Below are positions 16,189 through 25,272 of a DNA stretch of 64,000 nt, piece by piece (position 1 is the stretch's first letter; each line of letters starts with the position of its first letter). This stretch comes from Tardiphaga sp. vice304. GTDB taxonomy: Bacteria > Pseudomonadota > Alphaproteobacteria > Rhizobiales > Xanthobacteraceae. The position numbers were made by a program, and so were the translations under genes. The stretch lies in NCBI RefSeq assembly GCF_007018905.1, contig NZ_CP041402.1, positions 2,964,001 through 3,028,000 of the forward strand, read 5' to 3'. A model generated the notes under the pieces. That model was not told the origin of the DNA, ran no database searches, and was given only the letters and a program-made list of their open reading frames with translations.

Positions 16189-17448
16189 TCAGGCCTGTTC
16201 CTCGAAGATCATCGCCAGATGCACGATGGTTTCACTGGCCTTTTCCATGTCCTGGCGGCTGACCCATTCGGTGCGACCGTGAAAGGCGTGCTCGCCGGCA
16301 AAGATGTTGGGGCAGGGCAGGCCCATGAAGGACAATCGCGAGCCGTCGGTGCCGCCGCGGATGCTGGTGCGCTTCGGCGCAAGACCGGCGCGCCGAATCG
16401 CCTGCATCGCGTAATCGACGATCTGCGGATGGCGGTCGATCACCTGCTTCATGTTGCGGTATTGCGGCTTGATCGCGATCGATGCGGTGGAGTGCGGGTA
16501 ATCCTTCATCACCTCGTCGACGATGGATTGCAGCAACGCTTCTTTTTCGGCGAGGCCTTCGTCGGTGAAATCCCGCACGATGAAGCTCAGCGTGGCTTTC
16601 TCCAGCGCGCCGGTGATGCCGATCGGATGCAGAAAACCTTCCTTGCCCTCGGTGGTCTCCGGCGAACAATGGTCTTTCGGCAGCCGCTCGACGATGGCTG
16701 CGGCGATCTTGATGGCGTGCTCCATCTTTCCCTTGGCGAAGCCGGGATGCGCGCTGACGCCCTCGATCGTGATCACGGCGCCGTCGGCTGAAAACGTCTC
16801 GTCCTCGAGATGGCCGGCGGTCTCGCCGTCCATCGTATAGGCGAAATCGGCGCCGAGCTTTGTGAGGTCGACCTTGTCGACGCCGCGGCCGATCTCCTCA
16901 TCCGGCGTGAACAGGATCTTGATGGTGCCGTGCGGGATCTGCGGATTGGCGATGAGATAGCGCGCGGCGTCCATGATCTCGGCGAGGCCGGCCTTGTTGT
17001 CGGCGCCGAGCAGGGTCGTGCCGTCCGAGGTGATGATATCGTGGCCGATCTGGTCGGCGAGCGCCGGATTATCTTCCACGCGAATCACCTGTGACGGGTC
17101 GGCCGGCAGCACTATGTCGCCGCCCCGGTAATTCGGGACGATCTGCGGCCGGACGCCGGCGCCGGCGCAGTCCGGCGAGGTGTCCATGTGCGAGCAGAAG
17201 CAGATCACCGGCACGTTCTTGGTCGAAGTCGCCGGGATCGTCGCATAGACGTAGCCGTGTTCGTCGAGATGCGCGTCGGCAAGGCCGATCTCGCGCAATT
17301 CCTGCGCCAGCAGGCGGCCGAGATTCTTCTGCTTCTCGGTGGACGGGCAGGTGTGGGAGGCGGGATCGGACTGGGTGTCGATCACGACATAGCGCAGGAA
17401 GCGCTGCAGCACGTCGTGGGTGAATTCGAGGGACGGGGCCGCTGTCAC
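16189..17448 (-). CDS. pepT: Peptidase T (tripeptide aminopeptidase)
   Basis: A 419-residue zinc-dependent cytoplasmic peptidase of family M20 that removes the N-terminal residue of tripeptides. The two-zinc site residues are recognisable: CFCSHMDTSPDC (His and catalytic Asp), LGADNKAGLAEI (bridging Asp), ILFTPDEEIGRGVD (catalytic Glu pair), AYTMDGE (Asp) and a late histidine in EHAFHGRTEWV. The start is GTG at 17448 with GGAG upstream; the ATG two bases earlier is out of frame. Length is usual for PepT (about 410). Confidence 0.94.
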   Translation of the reverse strand: MTAAPSLEFTHDVLQRFLRYVVIDTQSDPASHTCPSTEKQKNLGRLLAQELREIGLADAHLDEHGYVYATIPATSTKNVPVICFCSHMDTSPDCAGAGVRPQIVPNYRGGDIVLPADPSQVIRVEDNPALADQIGHDIITSDGTTLLGADNKAGLAEIMDAARYLIANPQIPHGTIKILFTPDEEIGRGVDKVDLTKLGADFAYTMDGETAGHLEDETFSADGAVITIEGVSAHPGFAKGKMEHAIKIAAAIVERLPKDHCSPETTEGKEGFLHPIGITGALEKATLSFIVRDFTDEGLAEKEALLQSIVDEVMKDYPHSTASIAIKPQYRNMKQVIDRHPQIVDYAMQAIRRAGLAPKRTSIRGGTDGSRLSFMGLPCPNIFAGEHAFHGRTEWVSRQDMEKASETIVHLAMIFEEQA

Positions 17449-17473
17449 ATCACCACTCCAGTCCTGAAGACCT

Positions 17474-17507
17474 CATTCCGGGCCGGGCGCCGCCGCAGCC
17501 CGGAATG
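17474..17507. terminator. Inverted repeat between HU gene and pepT
   Basis: CATTCCGGGC and GCCCGGAATG form a perfect 10-bp stem around a 14-base GC-rich loop. No T run follows, so it may be a weak terminator for the leftward HU transcript or a processing hairpin. Confidence 0.4.
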
Positions 17508-17547
17508 GGTTTGATCTATCGTCGAATTATCGGCGGAAAGTCGTCGA

Positions 17548-17913
17548 TCAGACGGCTTCCTTCAGCTCCTTGGCGGCGCGGAACGCGACCTTCTTGCTGG
17601 CCTTGATCTGGATCGCCTCGCCGGTGGCGGGGTTGCGGCCCATCCGGGCGGCGCGCTTCTTCACCTGCAGGATGCCGAGGCCGACGATGCGGATCCGCTC
17701 GCCCTTCTTGAGGTGCTTGGTGATGCGGCCGACCATGTCGCCGAGAATCGCTTCGGTCTGCTTCTTCGACAATTCGTGCTCTTCGGCGAGCGCCGCGGCG
17801 AGATGCTTCAGCGTCACGGTGGCGGGAGCGGCGGCTTTGGCTGCGGCTTTCGCAGCGGGGGTGGCTGCGGCTTTTGCGGCGGGGGTCGCGGCGGCAACGG
17901 CTTTTTTCGCCAT
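17548..17913 (-). CDS. HU-family DNA-binding protein with N-terminal Ala/Lys tail
   Basis: A 121-residue nucleoid protein. Residues about 1-33 are a low-complexity tail built on AAAT/PAAKAA units with several lysines, like the tails of histone H1-type proteins. The HU/IHF domain follows, with LKHLAAALAEEHELSK, the dimer core and the DNA-bending arm around AARMGRNPATGEAIQIKA. HU compacts and bends DNA as a dimer. The arm has the RNPATG sequence typical of the family. Divergent from tRNA-Asp; it normally lies next to lon in related bacteria. Confidence 0.92.
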   Translation of the reverse strand: MAKKAVAAATPAAKAAATPAAKAAAKAAAPATVTLKHLAAALAEEHELSKKQTEAILGDMVGRITKHLKKGERIRIVGLGILQVKKRAARMGRNPATGEAIQIKASKKVAFRAAKELKEAV

Positions 17914-18075
17914 GTTTTAGGCCCTCTACGTTGGTGTCGGTCAGGAAAGTGAGACGTAGCAGGGCTTAAACGATTCGGGCACGCGGCGCCTGCGCTGTTT
18001 CGCCTGCAAACAGCGGGGTTTTTGAATCGGACACGCGGAAAACCAAGAACAATGCACAGACCGTTCGCAACGTCC

Positions 18076-18103
18076 TTGACTTCAAATGGTCCCCCCTTTA
18101 TGT
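18076..18103 (+). promoter_or_regulatory. Possible promoter of tRNA-Asp
   Basis: TTGACT and TTATGT, 16 bp apart, lie about 30 bp before the tRNA. The intergenic stretch 17914-18132 shows no coding frame. Confidence 0.45.
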
Positions 18104-18132
18104 CCACCTCACTGCGGGATTGAACGATCCAC

Positions 18133-18209
18133 GCGGGAGTAGCTCAGTTGGTTAGAGCGCTGCCCTGTCACGGCAGAGGTCGCGGGTTCGAGTCCCGTCT
18201 CTCGCGCCA
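18133..18209 (+). tRNA. tRNA-Asp (anticodon GUC)
   Basis: A 77-base gene starting GCGGGAG with D-arm GCTC AGTTGGTTA GAGC, anticodon loop CTGTCAC (GTC), T-loop TTCGAGT and encoded CCA at 18207-18209. All arms pair well. Confidence 0.97.
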
Positions 18210-18323
18210 TTCCACATTCGGGAATGGCGCGATGCGAAGTTTCCCCGGTGTTCCACAATGAGAATGATGTCGGCAAAACCATGGTTCGCGCCGTTATTGT
18301 CGCGTCTGTCGTCCGCCTGATCT

Positions 18324-18542
18324 TCAGAAAGAATCGGCCAGCGCGATTTCCTGCTTCAACGCTTCGATACGCCGGGCGGCCTCCGTGCGGCTGAGATCGG
18401 CGGCGAACTGGCGGGGCTGGTAGGCCTCGATCGCCAGCGACTTCAACGTCAGCGCCTGACCGCGCGTCATCGGCTGCGCGAGGCGGTCGGGCATTTCGGC
18501 GTAGCTAACGGCGGCGGACTGAGACGAAGCGGAACGGGCCAT
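18324..18542 (-). CDS. Small DUF3072-type protein
   Basis: A 72-residue protein whose second half resembles the DUF3072 domain: PMTRGQALTLKSLAIEAY followed by LSRTEAARRIEALKQEIAL, a helical motif of unknown function found in small proteins of rhizobia and actinobacteria. A GGAGG site precedes the ATG at 18542. A LexA-type box lies about 50 bp upstream, so SOS control is possible. Confidence 0.65.
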   Translation of the reverse strand: MARSASSQSAAVSYAEMPDRLAQPMTRGQALTLKSLAIEAYQPRQFAADLSRTEAARRIEALKQEIALADSF

Positions 18543-18591
18543 GGGAACCTCCGGGATCTATTGTCTGGCTCAACGCAGCACTTGTAAAAAT

Positions 18592-18606
18592 GTTCTTCTT
18601 TTGTTC
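18592..18606. promoter_or_regulatory. LexA (SOS) box
   Basis: GTTC-N7-GTTC on the plus strand, that is GAAC-AAAAGAA-GAAC on the minus strand, equals the rhizobial LexA consensus. It lies between two divergent small genes, 50 bp from the DUF3072 start and 11 bp from the ATG at 18617. Confidence 0.6.
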
Positions 18607-18616
18607 TATATCCCTC

Positions 18617-18817
18617 ATGGCCGAATCCGCCAAGCTGAATTTTCGCATCTCGCGATTACGCCGCCAGATGCGCGGCACCCAGGCCGACTTCCGGCTGCTC
18701 GGCAGCGCCGGTCTCGACTGTGCCAACGCGGCGGCCCGATTGGCGCGGATGCAGGGCGAATGGCTGGCGCTGATCGCCCGTCGCGAGGCGCTGTCATGTC
18801 CGGAAACAAACCGTTGA
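18617..18817 (+). CDS. Small hypothetical protein beside a LexA box
   Basis: A 66-residue basic protein (start taken at [12 protein letters not shown]; a start nine codons earlier would run through the LexA box). It is mainly helical, with [16 protein letters not shown] and [18 protein letters not shown] do not recognise a family. No clear ribosome site is seen, so the start and even its expression are uncertain. Confidence 0.4.
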   Translation: MAESAKLNFRISRLRRQMRGTQADFRLLGSAGLDCANAAARLARMQGEWLALIARREALSCPETNR

Positions 18818-18868
18818 CGATGCTCCGGAAGGGCAGCGACCGCATCGCAGTTGTCACGAACGCTCGTC

Positions 18869-18896
18869 TTGCGTGGCTTGTTGCGCTGCGCTAAGT
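18869..18896 (+). promoter_or_regulatory. Possible promoter of the nuo operon
   Basis: TTGCGT and CTAAGT are 16 bp apart and end 57 bp before nuoA. The match is only moderate. Confidence 0.3.
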
Positions 18897-18953
18897 CTCG
18901 AACAATTCCAATGTTCTCGAATCCGCGCGCGCCTGCGGGAAAAGGGATTGCCG

Positions 18954-19319
18954 ATGAACGGCATCTTGCAAAATTACCTACCTCTCGTTGTTTTTATAGG
19001 CATCGCTACCGTTGTCGGAGCGGGGCTGTTGGTGGCGCCTTTCCTCGTCGCTTATTCGAGCCCGGACCCGGAGAAGCTCTCCGCCTATGAATGCGGGTTC
19101 AATGCTTTCGACGATGCGCGCATGAAATTCGACGTGCGCTTCTACCTGGTGGCGATCCTGTTCATTATCTTCGATCTGGAAGTGGCGTTTCTGTTTCCCT
19201 GGGCGGTGGCCTTCGGCAAGCTTGGCGTGACCGGTTTCTGGTCGATGATGGTGTTCCTGGGTGTTCTCACCGTCGGCTTTGCCTATGAATGGAAGAAAGG
19301 CGCCCTCGAATGGGATTGA
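18954..19319 (+). CDS. nuoA: NADH-quinone oxidoreductase subunit A
   Basis: A 121-residue membrane subunit of complex I, with three spans (about 9-32, 63-83, 91-112). It carries the family motif [20 protein letters not shown], the loop whose cysteine lies at the quinone entrance, and [17 protein letters not shown] 18954 begins [11 protein letters not shown]; upstream in-frame codons are not protein-like. First gene of the long nuo operon; its end overlaps nuoB by 10 bp. Confidence 0.96.
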   Translation: MNGILQNYLPLVVFIGIATVVGAGLLVAPFLVAYSSPDPEKLSAYECGFNAFDDARMKFDVRFYLVAILFIIFDLEVAFLFPWAVAFGKLGVTGFWSMMVFLGVLTVGFAYEWKKGALEWD

Positions 19320-19933
19320 GCCCCGTCCTCACCTCCGGTCAGCCCACGCCGTCGGTTCGCCCGATCGGCGCGCAGCCACTTGTCTCCAAGGCATCGACCG
19401 GGATCATCGATCCCAACACCGGCCTGCCTGTCGGCTCGAACGATCCGTATTTTCGCGAGGTCAATGCCGAGCTGTCCGACAAGGGTTTCTTCGTTGCGGC
19501 GACCGATGATCTGATCACCTGGGCGCGCACCGGCTCGCTGATGTGGATGACCTTCGGCCTGGCGTGCTGCGCGGTCGAAATGATGCAGGTCTCGATGCCG
19601 CGCTATGACGTCGAGCGTTTCGGTTTCGCGCCGCGCGCGTCTCCGCGGCAGTCCGACGTCATGATCGTCGCCGGCACGCTGACCAACAAGATGGCGCCGG
19701 CGCTGCGCAAGGTCTACGACCAGATGCCGGAACCGCGCTACGTCATCTCGATGGGCTCCTGCGCCAATGGCGGCGGCTATTACCACTATTCCTATTCGGT
19801 GGTGCGCGGCTGCGATCGCGTCGTGCCGGTCGATATCTACATACCGGGCTGCCCGCCCACCGCAGAAGCGCTGCTCTACGGCGTACTGCTGCTGCAGAAG
19901 AAGATCCGGCGAACGGGGACGATCGAGCGTTAA
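19310..19933 (+). CDS. nuoB: NADH-quinone oxidoreductase subunit B
   Basis: A 207-residue subunit that holds iron-sulfur cluster N2, the last electron donor to quinone. Ligands are the tandem cysteines in [11 protein letters not shown], the cysteine in [10 protein letters not shown] and the one in [12 protein letters not shown]. The ~45-residue N-terminal extension before the conserved domain is usual in this group. It starts inside the end of nuoA. A gap of 70 bp separates it from nuoC and holds a 10-codon open frame. Confidence 0.97.
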   Translation: MGLSPVLTSGQPTPSVRPIGAQPLVSKASTGIIDPNTGLPVGSNDPYFREVNAELSDKGFFVAATDDLITWARTGSLMWMTFGLACCAVEMMQVSMPRYDVERFGFAPRASPRQSDVMIVAGTLTNKMAPALRKVYDQMPEPRYVISMGSCANGGGYYHYSYSVVRGCDRVVPVDIYIPGCPPTAEALLYGVLLLQKKIRRTGTIER

Positions 19934-19946
19934 TTGGGAGAGGCGG

Positions 19947-19979
19947 ATGGCTGAACCTGACAACATCATCATTTTATAA
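19947..19979 (+). other. Ten-codon open frame between nuoB and nuoC
   Basis: ATG to TAA encodes MAEPDNIIIL, preceded by a good GGGAGAGGCGG site. It could be a leader peptide, a relic of a lost gene or chance. Nothing further can be said from one sequence. Confidence 0.25.
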
Positions 19980-20003
19980 GAAGCGCGATCCGGAGACCAT
20001 TAA

Positions 20004-20612
20004 GTGATCGACCTTTCCAGTCTCGGCGAAACCATCAAGGCAGCGCTGCCCGGCGCCGTCAGCGGCTCCTATGTCGCGTTCGATCAACTGACGCTGACCG
20101 TCGACGGCGCGAAGATTGTCGAAGTCATGCGCTTCCTCCGCGAGGATCCCGGCTGCCGCTTTGTCAGCTTCGTCGATGTCACGGCGGTGGACTATCCCGG
20201 CCGCGAGAACCGTTTCGACGTCGTCTATCACCTGATGTCGCCGACGCTGAACGCGCGGGTACGGATCAAGTTCGAGGCGTCCGAGACGACCCAGGTGCCG
20301 TCGATCATCAGCGTGTTTCCCGGCGCCGACTGGTTCGAGCGCGAGGCCTATGATTTGTACGGCGTGATCTTCGTCGGCCATCCCGACATGCGCCGGCTGC
20401 TGACCGACTACGGCTTCGATGGCCATCCGCTGCGCAAGGATTTCCCGCTCTCCGGCTTCGTCGAAGTGCGCTACGACGACCAGGAGAAGCGCGTCGTCTA
20501 TGAGCCGGTCCGGCTCAACCAGGAATTCCGCAAATTCGATTTCCTCTCGCCCTGGGAGGGCGCGGATTATCCGATCCTGCCCGGTGACGAGAAGGCGGAG
20601 GTCAAGCCATGA
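20004..20612 (+). CDS. nuoC: NADH-quinone oxidoreductase subunit C
   Basis: A 202-residue peripheral-arm subunit (30-kDa type), separate from nuoD as in most alphaproteobacteria. The signature is [20 protein letters not shown] followed by [12 protein letters not shown]. The start is GTG at 20004, 9 bp after a GGAG site. The stop overlaps the nuoD start by four bases (ATGA). Confidence 0.95.
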   Translation: MIDLSSLGETIKAALPGAVSGSYVAFDQLTLTVDGAKIVEVMRFLREDPGCRFVSFVDVTAVDYPGRENRFDVVYHLMSPTLNARVRIKFEASETTQVPSIISVFPGADWFEREAYDLYGVIFVGHPDMRRLLTDYGFDGHPLRKDFPLSGFVEVRYDDQEKRVVYEPVRLNQEFRKFDFLSPWEGADYPILPGDEKAEVKP

Positions 20613-21802
20613 CCGAACAACCAGCCATCCGCAATTTCACCATCAATTTCGGCCCGCAGCATCCGGCGGCGCATGGCGTGTTGCGCCTCGTGTTGGAGCT
20701 TGACGGGGAAGTGGTCGAGCGCGTCGATCCGCATATCGGCCTTTTGCACCGCGGCACTGAGAAGCTGATCGAGCAGAAGACCTACCTGCAGGCGATTCCC
20801 TATTTCGACCGGCTCGATTACGTCGCTCCGATGAACCAGGAGCACGCGTTCTGCCTCGCGGCGGAGAAGCTGCTCGGCATCACCGTGCCGCGCCGCGCGC
20901 AGCTGATCCGGGTGCTGTATTGCGAGATCGGCCGTATCCTGTCGCATCTGTTGAACGTCACCACGCAGGCCATGGACGTCGGCGCGTTGACGCCGCCCTT
21001 GTGGGGCTTCGAGCAGCGCGAAAAGCTGATGGTGTTCTATGAGCGCGCCTCGGGCTCGCGCATGCATGCCGCCTATTTCCGCATCGGCGGCGTGCATCAG
21101 GACCTGCCGCCGGCGCTGATCGACGACATCGACGCCTGGTTCGACCCGTTCCTGCAGACGGTCGCCGATCTCGAAACGCTGCTGACCGGCAACCGCATTT
21201 TCAAGCAGCGCAACGTCGATATCGGCGTGGTGTCGCTGGAGGACGCCTGGAAGTGGGGCTTCTCCGGCGTCATGGTGCGCGGCTCGGGTGCAGCATGGGA
21301 TCTGCGCAAGTCGCAGCCCTACGAGTGCTATGACGAGATGGATTTCGACATTCCGATCGGCAAGAACGGTGACTGCTACGACCGTTACTGCATCCGTATG
21401 GAAGAGATGCGGCAGTCGGTTCGCATCATGCGCCAGTGCATCGCCAAGCTGCGCGCGCCGGACGGGCAGGGCCCCGTCCTGACAGAGGATCACAAGGTCA
21501 CGCCGCCGCGTCGCGGCGAGATGAAGCGCTCGATGGAAGCGCTGATCCACCACTTCAAGCTCTACACCGAAGGTTTTCGCGTGCCGGAAGGCGAGGTCTA
21601 CGTCGCCGTCGAGGCGCCGAAGGGCGAGTTCGGCGTGTTTCTGGTCTCCGACGGCACCAACAAGCCCTACAAGTGCAAGATCCGCGCGCCGGGCTTCGCG
21701 CATCTGCAGGCGATGGATTTCATCTGCAAGGGCCATCAGCTTGCCGACGTTTCCGCGATCCTCGGCTCGATCGATATCGTGTTCGGCGAGGTCGATCGGT
21801 GA
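20609..21802 (+). CDS. nuoD: NADH-quinone oxidoreductase subunit D
   Basis: A 397-residue peripheral subunit (49-kDa type) that forms the quinone-binding pocket with NuoB. It begins with [19 protein letters not shown] and has the [14 protein letters not shown] segment, whose histidine contacts the quinone, plus [20 protein letters not shown] and a C-terminal [20 protein letters not shown]. Related to the large subunit of [NiFe] hydrogenases, without the metal cysteines. Its last bases overlap the GTG of an FkbM-type methyltransferase gene. Confidence 0.97.
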   Translation: MTEQPAIRNFTINFGPQHPAAHGVLRLVLELDGEVVERVDPHIGLLHRGTEKLIEQKTYLQAIPYFDRLDYVAPMNQEHAFCLAAEKLLGITVPRRAQLIRVLYCEIGRILSHLLNVTTQAMDVGALTPPLWGFEQREKLMVFYERASGSRMHAAYFRIGGVHQDLPPALIDDIDAWFDPFLQTVADLETLLTGNRIFKQRNVDIGVVSLEDAWKWGFSGVMVRGSGAAWDLRKSQPYECYDEMDFDIPIGKNGDCYDRYCIRMEEMRQSVRIMRQCIAKLRAPDGQGPVLTEDHKVTPPRRGEMKRSMEALIHHFKLYTEGFRVPEGEVYVAVEAPKGEFGVFLVSDGTNKPYKCKIRAPGFAHLQAMDFICKGHQLADVSAILGSIDIVFGEVDR

Positions 21803-22767
21803 CATCGGCGCAGCCACCCATTCAGTTCGACCGGGCCACCGGCGCTTACCAGGACGTCAGTCCCTGGGAGCGCACGGCGGCGTTCATGCTGATGGCAGGC
21901 TGCCGGTTGTCGGCGTCGTTCTCGCATCGCGGCTACATCATGTGCGCCAACCTGCTGCGCCGGGCGCTGCCGAAGCGCGACATCGTCGTTAACCTGAACA
22001 GCGATGCGCACTTCGCCTTTCCGTTCGGCGACGGGTACTGGAGCAAGCTGCTCGACCCCGCGTTCTCCTACGAAAACGAACTGGAGCTGCTGTTCCGGCA
22101 TTCGGTCGAGGTCGAGTATACGCTGCTCGATTGCGGCGCGAACTACGGCTACTGGTCGGTGCTGGTATCGAGCGGGCCGCTCGGTTCGCACAAGGCCATC
22201 GCGATCGAGCCGTCGGCGCAGAATTTCGTCAAGCTCGCCAATAACGCCCGGATCAACGGCAGCCGTTTCGAGACGATCAAGTGCGCGATCGGCTCGGAGC
22301 GTGGCACGGCCAAGCTTTCCGGCACCAAGCACGAGGCCTTCAGCATCGTCGGCGCGGCAGACGCCGTCGGCGAGCAGGTCCCGGTGCTGGCGCTCGACAA
22401 TCTGATCGACGAGGGCCGGGTAACGGCAGACGGAAAGTACCTGATCAAGCTCGATGTCGAAGGCGTCGAGATCGAGGCGATCAAGGGCGGTACGCGTTTG
22501 CTGCAAGCCGACTCGGTGATCATGTGCGAAGAACACGGCAACGATCCCGCGCATACGGTGTCGCGCTATATTCTCGACCACACGCCGCTGACGCTGTTCG
22601 TGCGCGATCCCGCCAGCAACCGCTTCGAGACCGTGACCGATCTTTCGATCCTCGATCGCATCAAGGTATCCACCAATGTCGGCTACAACGTGTTCGGCAC
22701 TTCGAGCGCGTTCTGGCTGGACCGTATCAACAGCCTGAATGCGAGCGCGTCGCGCCGCGCTCAATGA
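21799..22767 (+). CDS. FkbM-family methyltransferase inside the nuo operon
   Basis: A 322-residue class-I SAM-dependent methyltransferase. The SAM-binding loop is [16 protein letters not shown] (near residue 112), followed by [20 protein letters not shown], and the FkbM hallmark [20 protein letters not shown] lies near 215. It starts with GTG that overlaps the nuoD stop (GTGA), and nuoE follows 11 bp later, so it is a true member of the operon. FkbM enzymes usually O-methylate sugars or natural products; a role in modifying complex I or quinone is only a guess from position. No membrane span or signal is seen. Confidence 0.88.
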   Translation: MTSAQPPIQFDRATGAYQDVSPWERTAAFMLMAGCRLSASFSHRGYIMCANLLRRALPKRDIVVNLNSDAHFAFPFGDGYWSKLLDPAFSYENELELLFRHSVEVEYTLLDCGANYGYWSVLVSSGPLGSHKAIAIEPSAQNFVKLANNARINGSRFETIKCAIGSERGTAKLSGTKHEAFSIVGAADAVGEQVPVLALDNLIDEGRVTADGKYLIKLDVEGVEIEAIKGGTRLLQADSVIMCEEHGNDPAHTVSRYILDHTPLTLFVRDPASNRFETVTDLSILDRIKVSTNVGYNVFGTSSAFWLDRINSLNASASRRAQ

Positions 22768-22778
22768 GAGACTAAACC

Positions 22779-23570
22779 ATGGCCGTTCGCCGCCTCGCAC
22801 CGAAAGAATTGCAGCCCGCGAGCTTCAGCTTCACGCCGGAGAATCTGGTATGGGCGAAGCAGCAGATGGAGCACTATCCGCCGGGCCGGCAGGCTTCCGC
22901 GGTCATCGCGGTCCTGTGGCGGGCGCAGGAGCAGAACGCCGGCTGGGTCTCGGAAGCCGCTCTGCGCGTCGTCGGCGACCTGCTCGGCATGGCCTATATC
23001 CGCGTGCTCGAAGTCGCGACCTTCTACACGATGTTTCAGCTCTCGCCGGTCGGCAAGAAGGCGCATATCCAGGTCTGCGGCACCACGCCCTGCATGCTGC
23101 GCGGCGCCGGCGACCTCATCGAGGTCTGCCAGCACCGCATCCATCACGATCCGCTGCATGTGTCGGATGACGGCGAGTTCAGCTGGGAAGAGGTCGAGTG
23201 CCTCGGCGCCTGCGTCAACGCCCCGATGGTGATGATCTGGAGCGATACCTACGAAGACCTCACCAAGGACAGCATGAACGCGCTGATCGACGGCTTCAAA
23301 GCCGGCACGCCGCAGCATCCGGGGTCGCAGATCGGTCGCCAGTTCGCGGCTCCCGAAGGCGGCGCCCGCACGCTGATCGGCGGCGGCGCGATGACGCGCC
23401 CGCCGATCGAACTCGACCAGCCGAAGGAGCCGGCACTCGCCGACGGCGAGGCCAAGAAGCCGACCAAATCCGCCTCCGACCGCGAAAGCCCGGCGCCGAA
23501 GGCACCGGCCGCGGACGCGACCAAGAACAATCCGCCGACCAAGGCGGAACCGAAGGGACCGACCAAATGA
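22779..23570 (+). CDS. nuoE: NADH-quinone oxidoreductase subunit E
   Basis: A 263-residue subunit (24-kDa type) of the NADH-oxidising tip of complex I, with the [2Fe-2S] cluster N1a. Ligand cysteines are in [12 protein letters not shown] and [13 protein letters not shown]. The first ~190 residues are the normal subunit; the remaining ~70 form a disordered tail rich in Pro, Lys and Ala (for example [18 protein letters not shown]) that E. coli NuoE lacks. The stop overlaps the next small gene (ATGA). Confidence 0.95.
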   Translation: MAVRRLAPKELQPASFSFTPENLVWAKQQMEHYPPGRQASAVIAVLWRAQEQNAGWVSEAALRVVGDLLGMAYIRVLEVATFYTMFQLSPVGKKAHIQVCGTTPCMLRGAGDLIEVCQHRIHHDPLHVSDDGEFSWEEVECLGACVNAPMVMIWSDTYEDLTKDSMNALIDGFKAGTPQHPGSQIGRQFAAPEGGARTLIGGGAMTRPPIELDQPKEPALADGEAKKPTKSASDRESPAPKAPAADATKNNPPTKAEPKGPTK

Positions 23571-23776
23571 CGTCCCCGCTGACACCCGCAACGCAGACAG
23601 GTGCCGAAGTCATGAACAAGTGGCTCTACATCGCGCTCCATACCGCTGCAGCTGCGACTTTCATTTTCCTGCTGCAGCGCTTCTTTCTGAGTGCCACGCT
23701 GGAATCGAGCTTGCTGTGGGCGGTGGTATTCGGCGGCTGCGCCGCGATGCTCGCCTACAAGCAATCCAATCGCTGA
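23567..23776 (+). CDS. Small two-span membrane protein in the nuo operon
   Basis: A 69-residue protein with hydrophobic stretches [20 protein letters not shown] and [17 protein letters not shown], probably a hairpin in the inner membrane. Its ATG overlaps the nuoE stop; a second in-frame ATG at 23612 (MNKWLYIAL) could be the true start. nuoF begins 11 bp after it. Unidentified reading frames within nuo clusters are known from Paracoccus and Rhodobacter. Function unknown; an accessory or assembly role for complex I is a guess. Confidence 0.7.
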   Translation: MTSPLTPATQTGAEVMNKWLYIALHTAAAATFIFLLQRFFLSATLESSLLWAVVFGGCAAMLAYKQSNR

Positions 23777-23787
23777 TCGAGGAAGCC

Positions 23788-25113
23788 ATGCTCGACGACA
23801 AGGACCGCATCTTTCGTAATCTCTACGGCCTCGAGGACTGGGGCCTCGACGGCGCGCGCAAGCGCGGCTCGTGGGATGGCACCAAGGCCATTCTCGACAA
23901 GGGCCGCGACTGGATCGTCGCCGAAATGAAGGCGTCCGGTCTGCGCGGCCGCGGCGGGGCGGGCTTCCCGACCGGCATGAAATGGTCGTTCATGCCGAAG
24001 GAGAATGCCGACGGTCGGCCGAGCTATCTCGTCGTCAACGCCGACGAGTCTGAGCCCGGCACCTGCAAGGATCGCGAGATCATGCGGCACGATCCGCATC
24101 TCCTGATCGAAGGCTGCCTGATCGCCGGCTGCGCGATGGGCGCCCATGTCGGCTACATCTACGTCCGCGGTGAGTTCATCCGCGAGCGCGAGCACCTGCA
24201 GGCGGCGATCGACCAGGCCTATGCGGCGAGACTGATCGGCAAGGACAACGTCCACGGCTTCCCGTTCGAGCTCTATGTCGCGCACGGCGCCGGCGCCTAT
24301 ATCTGCGGTGAAGAGACCGCGCTGCTGGAGAGCCTCGAGGGCAAGAAGGGCCAGCCGCGCCTGAAGCCACCGTTCCCGGCCAATGTCGGCCTGTATGGCT
24401 GCCCGACAACCGTGAACAACGTCGAGTCGATCGCGGTGGCACCCGACATTCTGCGCCGCGGCGCCGGTTGGTTCGCCGGCATCGGTCGCGCCAACAATGT
24501 CGGCACCAAGCTTTACGGCATCTCCGGTCACGTCAACACGCCCTGCGTGGTCGAAGACGCCATGAGCATCCCGTTCCGCGAGCTGATCGAAAAGCATGGC
24601 GGCGGCATCCGTGGCGGCTGGGACAATCTGCTGGCGATCATTCCCGGCGGTGCCTCGTGCCCGCTGATCCCGGCGGCGGATTGCGAAGACCTGATCATGG
24701 ATTTCGACGGCACCCGTGCCGCGAAGTCGTCGTTCGGCACCGCCGGCGTCATCGTGATGGACAAGTCGACCGACGTGGTCGCGGCGATCGCGCGCATCAG
24801 CTACTTCTTCAAGCATGAGAGCTGCGGCCAGTGCACGCCCTGCCGCGAAGGCACCGGCTGGATGTGGCGAGTGCTCAACCGCATGGTCGAGGGTCGCGCC
24901 CACAAGCGCGAGATCGACATGCTCCTGGAAGTCACCAAGCAGGTCGAAGGCCACACCATCTGCGCGCTCGGCGATGCCGCCGCGTGGCCGGTGCAGGGCC
25001 TGATCCGCGCCTTCCGCCCGGAGATCGAACGCCGCATCGACGATTTCAGCCGCAAGGCGAGCCTCGACGACCAGGGCATTCTCGATCCCGCGCACATGGT
25101 CGCGGCGGAGTAA
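23788..25113 (+). CDS. nuoF: NADH-quinone oxidoreductase subunit F
   Basis: A 441-residue subunit (51-kDa type) that binds NADH and FMN and holds cluster N3. The FMN/NADH region is [17 protein letters not shown] with [17 protein letters not shown]3 ligands are in [17 protein letters not shown] and the later [16 protein letters not shown]. The start is ATG 23788 after GAGGAAG. It is followed by a 41-residue membrane peptide gene and nuoG. Confidence 0.97.
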   Translation: MLDDKDRIFRNLYGLEDWGLDGARKRGSWDGTKAILDKGRDWIVAEMKASGLRGRGGAGFPTGMKWSFMPKENADGRPSYLVVNADESEPGTCKDREIMRHDPHLLIEGCLIAGCAMGAHVGYIYVRGEFIREREHLQAAIDQAYAARLIGKDNVHGFPFELYVAHGAGAYICGEETALLESLEGKKGQPRLKPPFPANVGLYGCPTTVNNVESIAVAPDILRRGAGWFAGIGRANNVGTKLYGISGHVNTPCVVEDAMSIPFRELIEKHGGGIRGGWDNLLAIIPGGASCPLIPAADCEDLIMDFDGTRAAKSSFGTAGVIVMDKSTDVVAAIARISYFFKHESCGQCTPCREGTGWMWRVLNRMVEGRAHKREIDMLLEVTKQVEGHTICALGDAAAWPVQGLIRAFRPEIERRIDDFSRKASLDDQGILDPAHMVAAE

Positions 25114-25130
25114 CGTTTGCAGAGGAGGCG

Positions 25131-25256
25131 ATGATGGCGTCGAAAGCCATGAATTGCTTTCTACGAGTTGTGGCAAATCTCGCCCGGCTCGACATCATTA
25201 TGGGGATCGCGGTCACGATCGCGCTCCTGATTTATTTGACGCTTCGCTCATCGTGA
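25131..25256 (+). CDS. 41-residue single-span membrane peptide between nuoF and nuoG
   Basis: The frame begins MMASKAMNCFLRVVANLARL and continues into the span IIMGIAVTIALLIYLTL, ending in RSS. A near-perfect AGAGGAGG site sits just before the ATG, which strongly suggests translation. It starts 17 bp after nuoF and ends 16 bp before nuoG. Basic residues before the span favour an N-in orientation. Family not recognised. Confidence 0.6.
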   Translation: MMASKAMNCFLRVVANLARLDIIMGIAVTIALLIYLTLRSS

Positions 25257-25272
25257 GATCGACGGAACAGAA

